Origin: Streptomyces sp. AW19M42
GTDB lineage: Bacteria > Actinomycetota > Actinomycetes > Streptomycetales > Streptomycetaceae
Assembly (NCBI GenBank): GCA_000470535.1
Contig: CBRG010000117.1
Location: 1-36,834 of the forward strand
Reading direction: 5' to 3'
Length of the DNA: 36,834 nucleotides
The position numbers were made by a program, and so were the translations under genes. The notes under the pieces are model-generated. The model saw nothing but the letters and a program-made list of their open reading frames with translations, had not been told where the DNA came from and ran no database searches. The number at the start of each line of letters is the position of its first letter. Within the stretch, counting starts at the first letter, position 1. This document shows positions 23,377-31,664 of the stretch, one piece after another.

Positions 23377-23576
23377 GCTTCTGTGGGCCTGGCCTCCCCG
23401 CCTGGACACCACAGAATCCGGGAGGCGCGTGTCAGGCGTGCGCGGGGAGACATACCTGCCCCTCCCATGGGCGGCACTCTACGGTGTATCGGCCACGGTT
23501 CCAGTCCCTCTATCGAGTGAGATACCACCTTGATCGTTTGGGGATGTGGACTCTTAGTGGACTTCGATAACGAGAA

Positions 23577-23606
23577 GACCCCCCAGCCGATTACGGCTGG
23601 GGGGTC
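23577..23606. terminator. Third hairpin terminator, just inside the right attachment repeat
   Basis: GACCCCCCAGCCG (23577-23589) pairs with CGGCTGGGGGGTC (23594-23606) over a 4-base loop. On the minus strand it lies 30 bp after the tRNA-Val 3' end, so the island supplies a replacement terminator for the tRNA. Confidence 0.75.
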
Positions 23607-23635
23607 AAAAACAGGTTCTCACCTGCCACTTATCC

Positions 23636-23681
23636 CTGGTGGGCGCGGGCAGTTTCGAACTGCCGACATCTGCTTTGTAAG
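23636..23681. repeat. attR: 46-bp repeat within the intact tRNA-Val
   Basis: Identical to 17640-17685. It forms the 3' half of the functional tRNA gene, so integration preserved the tRNA. Confidence 0.9.
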
Positions 23682-23711
23682 AGCAGCGCTCTACCCCTGA
23701 GCTACGCACCC
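23637..23711 (-). tRNA. tRNA-Val (anticodon TAC)
   Basis: The 75-nt minus-strand sequence folds into a full cloverleaf. The acceptor GGGTGCG pairs with CGCGCCC (one T-G pair), and the D arm is GCTC/GAGC. The anticodon stem CTGCT/AGCAG has loop CTTACAA, and the T arm GGCAG/CTGCC has loop TTCGAAA. CCA is encoded. The loop gives anticodon TAC, reading Val codons GTA/GTG. Its 3' half is the attachment site of the island to the left. Confidence 0.95.
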
Positions 23712-23956
23712 GTGGGTGAGGGAACAGCGTACATGGACTACGGCCCCCGGTCACAAACGGTTGCCGGCGGCAGCCGCCCGGCGGTCGGCGCAGTCGTACG
23801 GGGCCGCAGAGGGGACGGGGAGAGGACGGGGAGGGGGGATATCCCCACCCCGCATACGGTAGCCGTCCTGATTCCCCGGGCTGCCGGTGCGCACATACCG
23901 TGAGCCGGAACGCAGTAAGGCGAAGCGACCGGCGCACGACCTGGGGGACGAACACC

Positions 23957-24733
23957 GTGGCACACCACACCCGCACCCACACCCGCACACTCATCGCGTC
24001 CGGCGGAGCGCTGCTTGCCGCCCTTGTGCTTTCCGCCTGCGGCACTGCGGACACCGACGACGCACCGGTCGAGCACAAGTCGTTCGCGTTCAGCGGGAAG
24101 ACGCTGACCATCGATACGGCCAACACGACGCTGGAGCTCGTACCGGCCGACGTGAAGAAGGTCGAGGTGACCCGGCAGGTCGACGGGTGGGTGGTGCTCG
24201 GGAGCGGGCCCGATCCACGCTGGGAGATGCGCGGCAGCACGTTGACGCTGAAGGTGAAGTGCGATGCCTTGATCAGCAACTGTGCCGCCAAGCAGCAGGT
24301 GAAGGTGCCGCGCGGGGTGGCGGTCACCGTGCGCGGGGACAACGGGAAGGTCACGGCGTCGGGCTTCGACACCGCGCTCGACCTGCGCTCCGACAATGGC
24401 GAGGTGACCGTGCGCGACGCCAGTGGGCCGCTGAAGCTGGACAGCGACAACGGCGGCATCGTCGCCGAGGGGATCTCCGGCTCGTCGGTCGAGGCCGACT
24501 CGGACAACGGTACGGTGCGGCTCGGGTTCACCGCTGTGCCGGTGTTGGTGGACACCAGTAGTGACAATGGCAAGGTCGTCATCGAGCTGCCGGGCGGCAG
24601 CACCTCGTACGCGGTGAGCGCCAGCGCCGACAACGGGAACACGTCGGTGGAGGTGCCGCGCAGCGACAACAGCTCCCACGTGGTGAAGGCCCGGAGCAAC
24701 AACGGCGAAGTCACGGTACGAACCGCGAACTAA
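23957..24733 (+). CDS. DUF4097 lipoprotein with beta-strand repeats
   Basis: The GTG at 23957 follows a GGGGGAC site. The 258-residue product has a short basic N-terminus, a hydrophobic core and the lipobox Leu-Ser-Ala-Cys near residue 30, so it is probably a membrane-attached lipoprotein. After about residue 110 it repeats Ser/Ala-Asp-Asn-Gly followed by a beta strand about every 20 residues, seven or so times, as in DUF4097 (putative adhesin) proteins. These should stack into a right-handed beta-helix-like shape. The function is unknown; the family often accompanies envelope stress systems. A GTG at 23900 is a less likely earlier start. Confidence 0.85.
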   Translation: MAHHTRTHTRTLIASGGALLAALVLSACGTADTDDAPVEHKSFAFSGKTLTIDTANTTLELVPADVKKVEVTRQVDGWVVLGSGPDPRWEMRGSTLTLKVKCDALISNCAAKQQVKVPRGVAVTVRGDNGKVTASGFDTALDLRSDNGEVTVRDASGPLKLDSDNGGIVAEGISGSSVEADSDNGTVRLGFTAVPVLVDTSSDNGKVVIELPGGSTSYAVSASADNGNTSVEVPRSDNSSHVVKARSNNGEVTVRTAN

Positions 24734-24805
24734 CCGGCCCGTGTGTTCGTCCTTACCTGGTGGGAGAATGTAACCGGGCAGGGCGAATCGGCACGGGAGA
24801 GGGAT

Positions 24806-26200
24806 GTGACGGCGACACACGCGAAGCCGCAGGCGAGAGCGGGTGCGAGTTCCGCCGTCAGAGATGTCCGTCAGGCCAGTGGGGCCCGCGATGTGCTCGT
24901 GTTGATGCTGCTGCCGGTGCCCCTGCTCGCGGGCGTCCTGTCGGCCGCCTTCGCCGGTGGCGGCACGCGGCGCTGGTTCGGCGGGCGTGGGGAGGGGCAG
25001 CGGGCCGAGGCGCAGGCCGCGAAGGACGCCGCTGCCGAGGCCTTCGTCGAGCTGGACACGGCCCAGCGCGATCTGCAGATCTCGATCGAGACGATCACCG
25101 CGGTGGACAGCTCTCCGGCCGCGCGCAAGGCCGTGGACGACTTCGCCGCGCTCGGGCGGAGCATCGACGCGGCCAGCAGCGCCTACATCACCGCCGTCGA
25201 CGCGCACGATCTCGACCGAGACGATCTTGAACCGTCGGTCGCCACACAGGCCAAGGCCCAGCTGTCCTCCGCCAAGAACGAACTCGTACGGGTCAAGGGC
25301 GAGCTGGACCGGTACGCGGCCGGTCTCGGGCCGCTGCTCGGCAGCGCCGAGACCCAGCTCGCACGGCTCGCGCCCGCCGTGGAGCGGGCCCGGCAGGCGC
25401 TCCTCTCTGCGAGCAATGCTCTCGACGCGGTGCGGGAGTCCGGACTGCGAGCGGATGAGCTCGCCGCACGGCTCGCCGCCCTCGCCCCCGAGCTGACCAA
25501 GCTCAACCAGGGTGCCGGTCGGCACGGCGTGGCCGAGACCCTCCAGCGTGCCGACCAGGTGTTGCGCGATGCCGAGGCGGTACGGGCCGAGGCGGCTCAG
25601 CTGCCCGAGCGGGCCGCCGAGATCGATCGTCGGCTGGTGACGCTGCGTACGCGTGCGGAGGCCCTGACGACCCGGGCCTCTTCCGTCGAGCCCGTGCTCA
25701 GCGAGTTGCGGCGGCGGTTCTCGGCCGCCTGCTGGCAGGACCTGCAGCCCGTTCCGGAGCAGGCCGCGGTCAACGTCCGCCAGGCCGAGGAGAAGCTCAA
25801 GGAGGCCGCGAAGGCGCGCAGCGAGCAGCGCTGGGCCGATGCGACCTCCCGGCTGAGTACGGTAAGGGCCCTGCTCAACGCCACCGACGAGGCGGTGTCC
25901 GCGGCCGGTGACCGGCTGCACCGGCTGAACGAGGTGGCCAAGGACCCGCAGCAGGAGATCCAGCGGACCCGGTTCGCGATACGGGACGCCCAGCGGCTGG
26001 CCATGGACGGGCGCAACACCCCGGAGCCGCGCCACGCCCGTCCGCTGGACGACGCCGTGGCCCGGCTCGACCAGGCCGTCAGCGGTCTTGAGGGACGCCA
26101 TCCCGACTACTGGCACTTCCTGACCGTCACGGAGGGCGTACGCCAGACCGCCGCGCACGTGGTCTCCGAGATTCGCGAGGAGCGCGGGGCCGGCACCTGA
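24806..26200 (+). CDS. Large coiled-coil protein with one membrane helix
   Basis: The 464-residue protein starts at GTG 24806 behind GAGAGGGA. It has a short N-terminus, a hydrophobic helix (about 28-52; Leu-Met-Leu-Leu-Pro-Val-Pro-Leu-Leu-Ala-Gly-Val-Leu), then almost 400 residues of Ala/Leu/Glu/Arg-rich helix. Long coiled-coil stretches contain many Ala-Glu and Arg-Leu heptads; the only obvious Cys is near residue 310. I recognise it only as a conserved actinobacterial protein of unknown function. It could be a scaffold, spanning structure or phage-shock-like envelope protein. It sits between the DUF4097 lipoprotein and the DUF4383 protein on the same strand. Confidence 0.7.
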   Translation: MTATHAKPQARAGASSAVRDVRQASGARDVLVLMLLPVPLLAGVLSAAFAGGGTRRWFGGRGEGQRAEAQAAKDAAAEAFVELDTAQRDLQISIETITAVDSSPAARKAVDDFAALGRSIDAASSAYITAVDAHDLDRDDLEPSVATQAKAQLSSAKNELVRVKGELDRYAAGLGPLLGSAETQLARLAPAVERARQALLSASNALDAVRESGLRADELAARLAALAPELTKLNQGAGRHGVAETLQRADQVLRDAEAVRAEAAQLPERAAEIDRRLVTLRTRAEALTTRASSVEPVLSELRRRFSAACWQDLQPVPEQAAVNVRQAEEKLKEAAKARSEQRWADATSRLSTVRALLNATDEAVSAAGDRLHRLNEVAKDPQQEIQRTRFAIRDAQRLAMDGRNTPEPRHARPLDDAVARLDQAVSGLEGRHPDYWHFLTVTEGVRQTAAHVVSEIREERGAGT

Positions 26201-26354
26201 GCCCTCCCGCGTCGGCTGTCAGGGCCGACAGGGCCGCCGTCAGGTGTGCTCGTGTGCTCGTGTGCTGACCTACGAGCACCGGCGTGCGCCGGGTGCCGGC
26301 GTGCGCCGCACCCGTCGCGGAGCGATCCTGGTAGTAGCCGAAGGAGGCTCCTCC

Positions 26355-26966
26355 ATGGCCACCCACGCGCCCCGCCTACTGCGTCCCGCCCGACGGCCCG
26401 CCGCTCACCGCAGGGCCACCCGACTCGATGAGCACCTCCCCGTCGACCACCGCCTCAGCCGCGTCTACCGGGCGGGGGCCGGCCTGATGGGTCTGGTGCT
26501 GCTCGCCTTCGGCGTCCTGGGGCTGATCGACAGGATCGGCTTCTTCGACACCGGTGGTGACACCGTCGCCGGCCTGAGCACCAATGGCGCGCTCAGCGTG
26601 CTGTCGATCTGTGCCGGGCTGCTGCTGTTCATCGGGATGGTGCTCGGCGGCAACTTCGCCTCGACCCTCAACATGGTCATCGGCATCGCGTTCGTCCTCA
26701 GCGGCTTCGTGAACCTCGCGCTGCTCGACACCGGAATGAACTTCCTCGCCTTCCAGATCCAGAACGTCCTGTTCAGCTTTGTCGTCGGCCTGCTGCTGAT
26801 GATGTTCGGGATGTACGGACGGGTCAGCGGCGGGCTCTCCCACGACAACCCGTACTGGCGGGCCCGGCATCCCGAGGAAGTCGCGCGGGAGGAGCAGCTC
26901 GCGCGGCGCAGGCAGGTCGAGGAGATGCCCGTTGTCGGCCCGCCCTCCTCCGGGCGACGGGTGTAG
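26355..26966 (+). CDS. DUF4383 family membrane protein
   Basis: The ATG at 26355 follows a near-perfect AAGGAGG. The 203-residue protein has a basic N-terminal tail, then four helices between about residues 40 and 155 with the DUF4383 hallmarks: Val-Tyr-Arg-x-Gly-Ala-Gly before helix 1, Phe-Gly-Val-Leu-Gly-Leu-Ile-Asp, Asn-x-x-Leu-Asn-Met-Val-Ile-Gly, and Gly-Phe-Val-Asn-Leu. A charged tail with His-Pro-Glu-Glu-Val-Ala-Arg-Glu-Glu follows. The role is unknown. A short-repeat-rich spacer of 154 bp separates it from the coiled-coil gene. Confidence 0.85.
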   Translation: MATHAPRLLRPARRPAAHRRATRLDEHLPVDHRLSRVYRAGAGLMGLVLLAFGVLGLIDRIGFFDTGGDTVAGLSTNGALSVLSICAGLLLFIGMVLGGNFASTLNMVIGIAFVLSGFVNLALLDTGMNFLAFQIQNVLFSFVVGLLLMMFGMYGRVSGGLSHDNPYWRARHPEEVAREEQLARRRQVEEMPVVGPPSSGRRV

Positions 26967-27063
26967 AGCCCACAGGGGACAAAACCCACAAGGACGGCGC
27001 CGGTGCCGGTGGCGCTGCTTCTGGTTCTCCCTGGAATCCGGTCCCTGCGGATAGCCTGAGCGC

Positions 27064-27273
27064 ATGCCTCGTTACGAGTACCGCTGCCGCTCCTGCGGAG
27101 ACACGTTCGAACTCAGCCGCCCGATGGCCGAGTCGTCGGCCCCCGCCTCCTGTCCCGCCGGGCACGAGGACACCGTGAAGCTTCTCTCCACCGTCGCCGT
27201 GGGCGGATCGGCAGGTTCCGCGCCCGCGCCTTCGGGCGGTGGCGGTTGCTGCGGCGGGGGCTGCTGCGGCTGA
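27064..27273 (+). CDS. FmdB-type zinc ribbon protein with Gly/Cys tail
   Basis: The 69-residue protein begins Met-Pro-Arg-Tyr-Glu-Tyr-Arg-Cys-Arg-Ser-Cys-Gly, the start of the FmdB/CxxC-CxxC-SSSS family. It has a second Cys-Pro-Ala-Gly-His in place of a Cys pair. The tail ends Gly-Gly-Gly-Gly-Cys-Cys-Gly-Gly-Gly-Cys-Cys-Gly, a strong thiol cluster. Such proteins are thought to regulate or bind metals or RNA; the function here is not known. It is followed 43 bp later by the convergent O-methyltransferase end. Confidence 0.9.
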   Translation: MPRYEYRCRSCGDTFELSRPMAESSAPASCPAGHEDTVKLLSTVAVGGSAGSAPAPSGGGGCCGGGCCG

Positions 27274-27315
27274 CCCGGCCGCAGCGGCATACGGCGGCTA
27301 CCGCTACGACTACCG

Positions 27316-27975
27316 CTACCGCTTGCGCGACAGGGTCAGGCCGTCCGACACCGTGAGCAGCACGCTGTCCATCCGCGCGTCGGCGGACACGTGGTCGTTG
27401 AACTCCTTGATGGCCGCCGCTCCGCCGGTCGCGGCCGGGTCGGTCACGCGGCCGTGGAAGAGCACGTTGTCCGTGGCGATGACGCCGCCCTGGCGCATCC
27501 GGGGCACCAGCTCCTCCCAGTACGGGATGTAGCTGCCCTTGTCCGCGTCCAGGTAGGCGAAGTCGATGTGCGGCTCGGTGGGCATCGCCCGCAGGGTGTC
27601 CAGGGCGGGGGCGATCCGCAGGTCGATCCTGTCGGCCACGCCCGCCTTCGCCCATGCCTCACGGCCGTACGCCGTCCACTCCTCCGAGACGTCGCAGGCG
27701 ATCAGCCGTCCGTCTGCGGGCATGGCCTGGGCCATCGACAGGGCGGAGAAGCCGGTGAAGGTGCCGACCTCCACGATGTGACGGGCTCCGGTCAGCCGGA
27801 CGAGGAAGGCCAGCAGCGGGCCCTGTTCCTCGGCCGACTGCATGCCCGCGTGCTCGGGGAGACGTGCGTACGTGGTCTCGACGAGCGCGCGCTGCACCGC
27901 GTCCAGCGGCGGGTTGTGCGCCAGCATGTACGCGTACAGCTCGTCCGTGATCTTGGTTTCGTTTCCCTTGGTCAT
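27316..27975 (-). CDS. Class I SAM-dependent O-methyltransferase (CCoAOMT type)
   Basis: The 219-residue cytoplasmic enzyme has the SAM-binding Ile-Val-Glu-Val-Gly-Thr-Phe-Thr-Gly-Phe-Ser near residue 67, Ala-Cys-Asp-Val-Ser near 94, and the metal-binding Leu-Asp-Ala-Asp-Lys near 143 with Thr-Asp-Asn-Val-Leu near 168. These are the motifs of divalent-metal O-methyltransferases acting on catechol-like groups. The ATG at 27975 has AAGGAG upstream. It lies upstream of, and on the same strand as, nothing close; the next gene (HAD, 28098-28940) is separated by 122 bp on its promoter side, so it could be read through from the Ter biosynthetic arm. Confidence 0.9.
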   Translation of the reverse strand: MTKGNETKITDELYAYMLAHNPPLDAVQRALVETTYARLPEHAGMQSAEEQGPLLAFLVRLTGARHIVEVGTFTGFSALSMAQAMPADGRLIACDVSEEWTAYGREAWAKAGVADRIDLRIAPALDTLRAMPTEPHIDFAYLDADKGSYIPYWEELVPRMRQGGVIATDNVLFHGRVTDPAATGGAAAIKEFNDHVSADARMDSVLLTVSDGLTLSRKR

Positions 27976-28097
27976 CGCACAACTCCTTGGTCTGCCGCGT
28001 GCTCCACCGGCGGGCGGGAACGCGGCGACTGTAGCCGCCGGACACCGCCGGTTCGAGCGGATTCGGCGGCGCGGCGGCCGGCATGGGCTTCCGGGTG

Positions 28098-28940
28098 TCA
28101 GGCGGCCAGGCCCGGGCTCGACGCCCGCAGGAGGAGGCGCCGCAGGATCTCCTCGCCCGCGGCCACGCCCCGCTCCGCCGTCGCCTCCACGTGCGGGGCG
28201 CTCCAGTGCGCGTCGGCCAGTTCGCCGTGGCCGGGGCGCCAGCCGTGGTCGGCGGCGAGCAGCAGGTCGGCGTCCAGGAGGGAGTCACCAGCGGCGAGCG
28301 TGAGCGTGGCGCCCGTGCGGCGGGGCACCTCGCGCATCGCCGCGCTCTTGGTGAGCGGCCTCGGTACGACGTAGATCTTGCGGCCCTGGAGCGAGACGGA
28401 CCAGCCGCGCGGCTCCGCCCACTCGGCCAGCTCCTGTCTCCAGTCCGGGGGCAGCTGGGCCCGGTCGACCACGAGGTAGGCGAAGAGGTCCTCCGCGACC
28501 CGCTCCTTGAGCAGCCAGGCGGGATCGGCGGCGGATATGAGGTGGGCGCGGATCTCGGCGAGCGAGGCGCACTCGTCGGCAAGCCGGCGGGTCACCGTCC
28601 GCTGCCAGTCCGGGTCCGACTCGCCGTCCATCAGGATGTGTCCGCCGTTGGCGCAGATCGCGAACCGGGGTGCGGGTCCCGGGAGATGGATGCGGTGGTA
28701 CTGCTCGCGGGTGCGGGTGGTGGTCGGCACGAAGACCGTGGAACCGGCCAGTTCGACGAGAAGTTCCGCTGCCGTCTCCGTGACGTACGAGAGCGGCTTG
28801 TGGTCGTACACCTCGACGCAGAGCAGCCTGGGCGCCTCCGCGTCCGGCATCGGGAGCTGGAGTGCGGCCGCGGAGTAGATGAGGGTGCGGTCGAGGTCGC
28901 TGGCGACCAGCGTCACCGGGGAGGGCGCGTGGACCGTCAC
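28098..28940 (-). CDS. HAD phosphatase of the Ter biosynthetic arm
   Basis: The GTG at 28938-28940 overlaps the TGA of the phosphoribosyltransferase gene (GTGA), so the two are coupled. The 280-residue protein has motif I Ser-Asp-Leu-Asp-Arg-Thr-Leu at residues 14-20, with Arg instead of the common Gly. Thr-Thr-Thr-Arg-Thr-Arg follows near 62, then a large C2-type cap, and Ala-Gly-Asp-Ser-Leu-Leu-Asp-Ala near 232. The cap and Thr-Arg-Thr-Arg place it with mannosyl-3-phosphoglycerate or sucrose-phosphate phosphatase-like HADs. In Ter systems this HAD is expected to dephosphorylate the nucleotide-like intermediate made by the partner enzymes. Confidence 0.8.
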   Translation of the reverse strand: MTVHAPSPVTLVASDLDRTLIYSAAALQLPMPDAEAPRLLCVEVYDHKPLSYVTETAAELLVELAGSTVFVPTTTRTREQYHRIHLPGPAPRFAICANGGHILMDGESDPDWQRTVTRRLADECASLAEIRAHLISAADPAWLLKERVAEDLFAYLVVDRAQLPPDWRQELAEWAEPRGWSVSLQGRKIYVVPRPLTKSAAMREVPRRTGATLTLAAGDSLLDADLLLAADHGWRPGHGELADAHWSAPHVEATAERGVAAGEEILRRLLLRASSPGLAA

Positions 28941-31606
28941 TTGGACTCCACCGCCTTGCCGTCCGCGCCGGTCGCCCCGCGCGTGTACTTGGGGTGGATC
29001 AGCCCGACACAGGTGTACGGGAGTGCGTCGACCTCCTCGACCGGGACGCCGCGCTGCTCGGCCAGCAGCCTGATGTGCTCCAGGTCCGCTCCCGCGCCGC
29101 GCTTGGCGAGGATCTTCCACGGGACCCGGCGCAGCAGCACCCGGGTCGTCTCGCCGACGCCGGGCTTGACCAGGTTCACGTCGTGGATGCCGTACTCCTC
29201 GCTGATGCGCTCCACGGCGGCCCAGCCCTCCCAGGTGGGTGCGCGGTCGGCGGTGAGCAGCTCCTTGGCATCGGTGTCGACCGCGTCCGCGACCTCACCG
29301 AACCGGTCCGCGACGGTGTCGAGGAAGTGGCCGGAGACATCCGATCCGGCGAGCTCGCGGTAGAACTTCGCGCCGTGGAAGTCGTCCGGTCCGACCAGGT
29401 CGGAGCGCAGGACGGTACGGGAGATCAGGCCGGACACCGTGGAGTTGAGGCAGGCCGAGGGGATCAGGAAGTCCTCACGGGTGCCGTACGTACGGACGCA
29501 GCCGCCGGGATCGGCCAGGACCGCGATCTCCGGGTTGAAGCCCCCGGTTCCGTCGGTGTCCTCGAACTCCGCGATGGCTGACGCCAGCTCGCGGGTGATG
29601 GCGCCCTTACCCGTCCAGCCGTCGACGAAGACGACGTCGGCCGGGTTGTGGTGGGCGGCCAGCCAGCGCAGGGCGTTGGCGTCGATGCCGCGGCCGCGCA
29701 CGATGGAGACGGCGTAGTGCGGCAGGTCGACGCCGTGGCGGTGCCGGGCCCAGCGGCGCATCAGTACGCCGACGGGCGTGCCTGCCCTGGCCAGCGAGAC
29801 CAGTACGGGGCAGGGGCCGCGCTCGGCCAGGACCGTCTCTGTGACGGTGCCGACGGCACGGGCGATCCGGGCGGCCGACAGGTCCAGGGCCGCCTTGAAC
29901 AGGTCCTGGTACTGGTCGGACGGCTGGTATTCGACGGGCAGCGACTCGGCGTAGTGCGCGCCGCCGCTCTGTATCGCCTCCTCGCGTTCCTCTGTGGGCG
30001 CCTCCAGCTCGGTGTCCGAGAGGTCCTGGAGCAGCCAGCCGACCTCGTCGGGCGCGTAGGAGGAGAAGGCGGGGCCGCGGAGGGGCTCGGGCAGCATGCG
30101 GGGTTCTTCCTGGCGGTCGGGGGCGGACGACGGAACGGAGGCCGCGGCGGGTACGAAGGCGGCGGACGGGCCGGACACCGCGGGTATCGCGTCGGCCGGT
30201 ACGTACGAGGGCACCACCGCGAGGAGGACCTGGGCCGCGTGCGGGGCGAGCTGTGCCAGCAGTCCGTCAGGGGCGTGCAGTTCGGGCGTGTCGGCGGTGG
30301 AGTCGACGACGGCCACGACGGCGTCGAAACCGGCGCCCACGACGTTGTACGCGTACCGGGCACCGGGGCCGTCGGCCGGGTCGTCGTGGGCCGGGAAGAC
30401 CAGCCGGGTGCGTATCGCGTAGCCCGGGTCGTCCACCGCGAGGACCGGGGAGCGGGTCGTGGTGGAGTAGCGGACCTCGGCGTCGAGGCGGTCCTCCAGG
30501 GCGGTGCCCAGGCGCAGGGGGGCGTACATCAGCTCCTCGAAGCCGAGGATCAGCACGCGGCGCGGCCGCCTCCCCTCCGGCGCCCCGGCCTCCAGCGCCG
30601 CGGCGATGCGGGCCGCCATGGCGGGGAGGGCCGCTTCCAGCGGGGCGCGGTGCTCGGGGGTGAAGCCGTGCCTGCCGCCGTCGGGCAGACCGGCGGGCCA
30701 CCGCAGGTCCACCCGGGTACAGGGGCGGGGAGCAGCGGACGCGGACTGCGGCGCCGCCGCTCCCGCGCGCTTCTCCGGCTCCCGAGCGGCGCACTGGTCC
30801 GCGCTCCGGGCGGAGTCCTGAGCCGCCTCCCGAGCGGCCTCCTGCGCCGCCTCCTCCGCCGCGACCAGCGCCTGCCCCTTCTCCAGGACGCCGTCCGGGA
30901 GGCGGACCGTGCCCGCGTTCCTCGCCACCAGGTCGACGCGGGCGCCGATCTCCGCCGCGAACCCGGCCAGCCGGCCGCGGTCGGCCGGTGAGCGCATGTC
31001 GGCCAGGGCCACGATCACGTAGCGGTTGCGGGGGTAGCGCTCGTGCAGGGCGCGGATGGTGTTGAGAACGGTGTTGCCGGTGGAGAACTCGTCATCGACC
31101 AGCACGAGCACCGCGTCGGCCGCGTCCGCAGCCCCACCGGCCCCACCAGCCCCACCAGCCCCAGCGTCACCCACGTCACCCGTCAGCAGGTCCGGGTCCT
31201 CCGGCAGCAGCAGGTGCGAGGTGGCGTGCGAGTGCGACTCCTCGAATCCGCCCGCGCGCGCCACGCCCGCCACGGGGCGGCGCGTCGAGTGGAGATACGG
31301 TGCGGTGCCGAGCCCGTCGGCAACCGCGTGGCCGAGGCCGGTGGCCGTCTCCGCGTAGCCGAGCACGACCGCATGCCGCGCCCCGGCCTCACCGAGCAGT
31401 TCCCGCACCCTGCGGCCGAGCTGGAACCCGGCACCGTAGACCACCGAGGGGTACTGCGGCACGTGCTTGCCGAGTACATGGGACACGAGCAGATGCGCCC
31501 GCTTGGGGTTGCGCCGCAGGGCGAGGCCCAGCAGCTCCCGCAGTTCGGCGTCGCCCACCAGCTCGACGCCCAGCCGCTCCGCCACCCAGCTACCCGACCA
31601 CACCAC
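28937..31606 (-). CDS. Double phosphoribosyltransferase with TRSP and PELOTA domains (Ter-associated)
   Basis: This 889-residue protein has four parts. Residues about 30-245 are a PRTase_2 domain with the PRPP loop Leu-Val-Asp-Asp-Glu-Phe-Ser-Thr-Gly-Asn at 169-178. A low-complexity Ala/Glu linker (245-295) follows. Residues about 345-470 are the TRSP domain, with the literal Thr-Arg-Ser-Pro at 384-387. Residues about 510-780 are a PRTase_1/StiP-like domain with a PRPP-like loop Val-Asp-Gly-Trp-Thr-Gly-Lys-Gly at 661-668. Residues about 795-875 match the PELOTA RNA-binding domain. In many genomes the two halves are separate genes. An internal ATG at 30097 (residue 504) has AGGAAG eight bases upstream and may start the second half alone. 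The start is GTG 31606. Confidence 0.85.
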   Translation of the reverse strand: MVWSGSWVAERLGVELVGDAELRELLGLALRRNPKRAHLLVSHVLGKHVPQYPSVVYGAGFQLGRRVRELLGEAGARHAVVLGYAETATGLGHAVADGLGTAPYLHSTRRPVAGVARAGGFEESHSHATSHLLLPEDPDLLTGDVGDAGAGGAGGAGGAADAADAVLVLVDDEFSTGNTVLNTIRALHERYPRNRYVIVALADMRSPADRGRLAGFAAEIGARVDLVARNAGTVRLPDGVLEKGQALVAAEEAAQEAAREAAQDSARSADQCAAREPEKRAGAAAPQSASAAPRPCTRVDLRWPAGLPDGGRHGFTPEHRAPLEAALPAMAARIAAALEAGAPEGRRPRRVLILGFEELMYAPLRLGTALEDRLDAEVRYSTTTRSPVLAVDDPGYAIRTRLVFPAHDDPADGPGARYAYNVVGAGFDAVVAVVDSTADTPELHAPDGLLAQLAPHAAQVLLAVVPSYVPADAIPAVSGPSAAFVPAAASVPSSAPDRQEEPRMLPEPLRGPAFSSYAPDEVGWLLQDLSDTELEAPTEEREEAIQSGGAHYAESLPVEYQPSDQYQDLFKAALDLSAARIARAVGTVTETVLAERGPCPVLVSLARAGTPVGVLMRRWARHRHGVDLPHYAVSIVRGRGIDANALRWLAAHHNPADVVFVDGWTGKGAITRELASAIAEFEDTDGTGGFNPEIAVLADPGGCVRTYGTREDFLIPSACLNSTVSGLISRTVLRSDLVGPDDFHGAKFYRELAGSDVSGHFLDTVADRFGEVADAVDTDAKELLTADRAPTWEGWAAVERISEEYGIHDVNLVKPGVGETTRVLLRRVPWKILAKRGAGADLEHIRLLAEQRGVPVEEVDALPYTCVGLIHPKYTRGATGADGKAVESK

Positions 31607-31664
31607 GTTCGTCGTCTCTTTCGTCAGCCGTGCGCCCGCTCATCGGATCGCACTCGGGGCCACG

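Larger units (their letters stand above)
23117..23636. other. 520-bp noncoding right arm of the island
   Basis: No gene is supported between the XRE start and the right attachment repeat. The stretch holds the XRE operator (23149-23168) and three strong hairpins listed separately. An integrase or excisionase would be expected near an attachment site but is absent. Confidence 0.5.
17640..23681. mobile_element. 6.0-kb genomic island integrated in tRNA-Val(TAC), integrase-less
   Basis: The island is defined by a perfect 46-bp direct repeat of the tRNA-Val 3' half at both ends. The intact tRNA lies at the right end. Inside are phage-like and integrative-element-like genes: a membrane coiled-coil/collagen-like pair, a TPR-type HTH regulator, DUF7848 and Cys-rich small genes, and an XRE regulator. 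Paired short repeats near the left end resemble integrase arm sites. No integrase, excisionase, replication, transfer or structural phage gene is recognisable. It is best read as a decayed prophage or integrative element, or one mobilised in trans. The left third is clearly lower in GC than its flanks. Confidence 0.8.
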
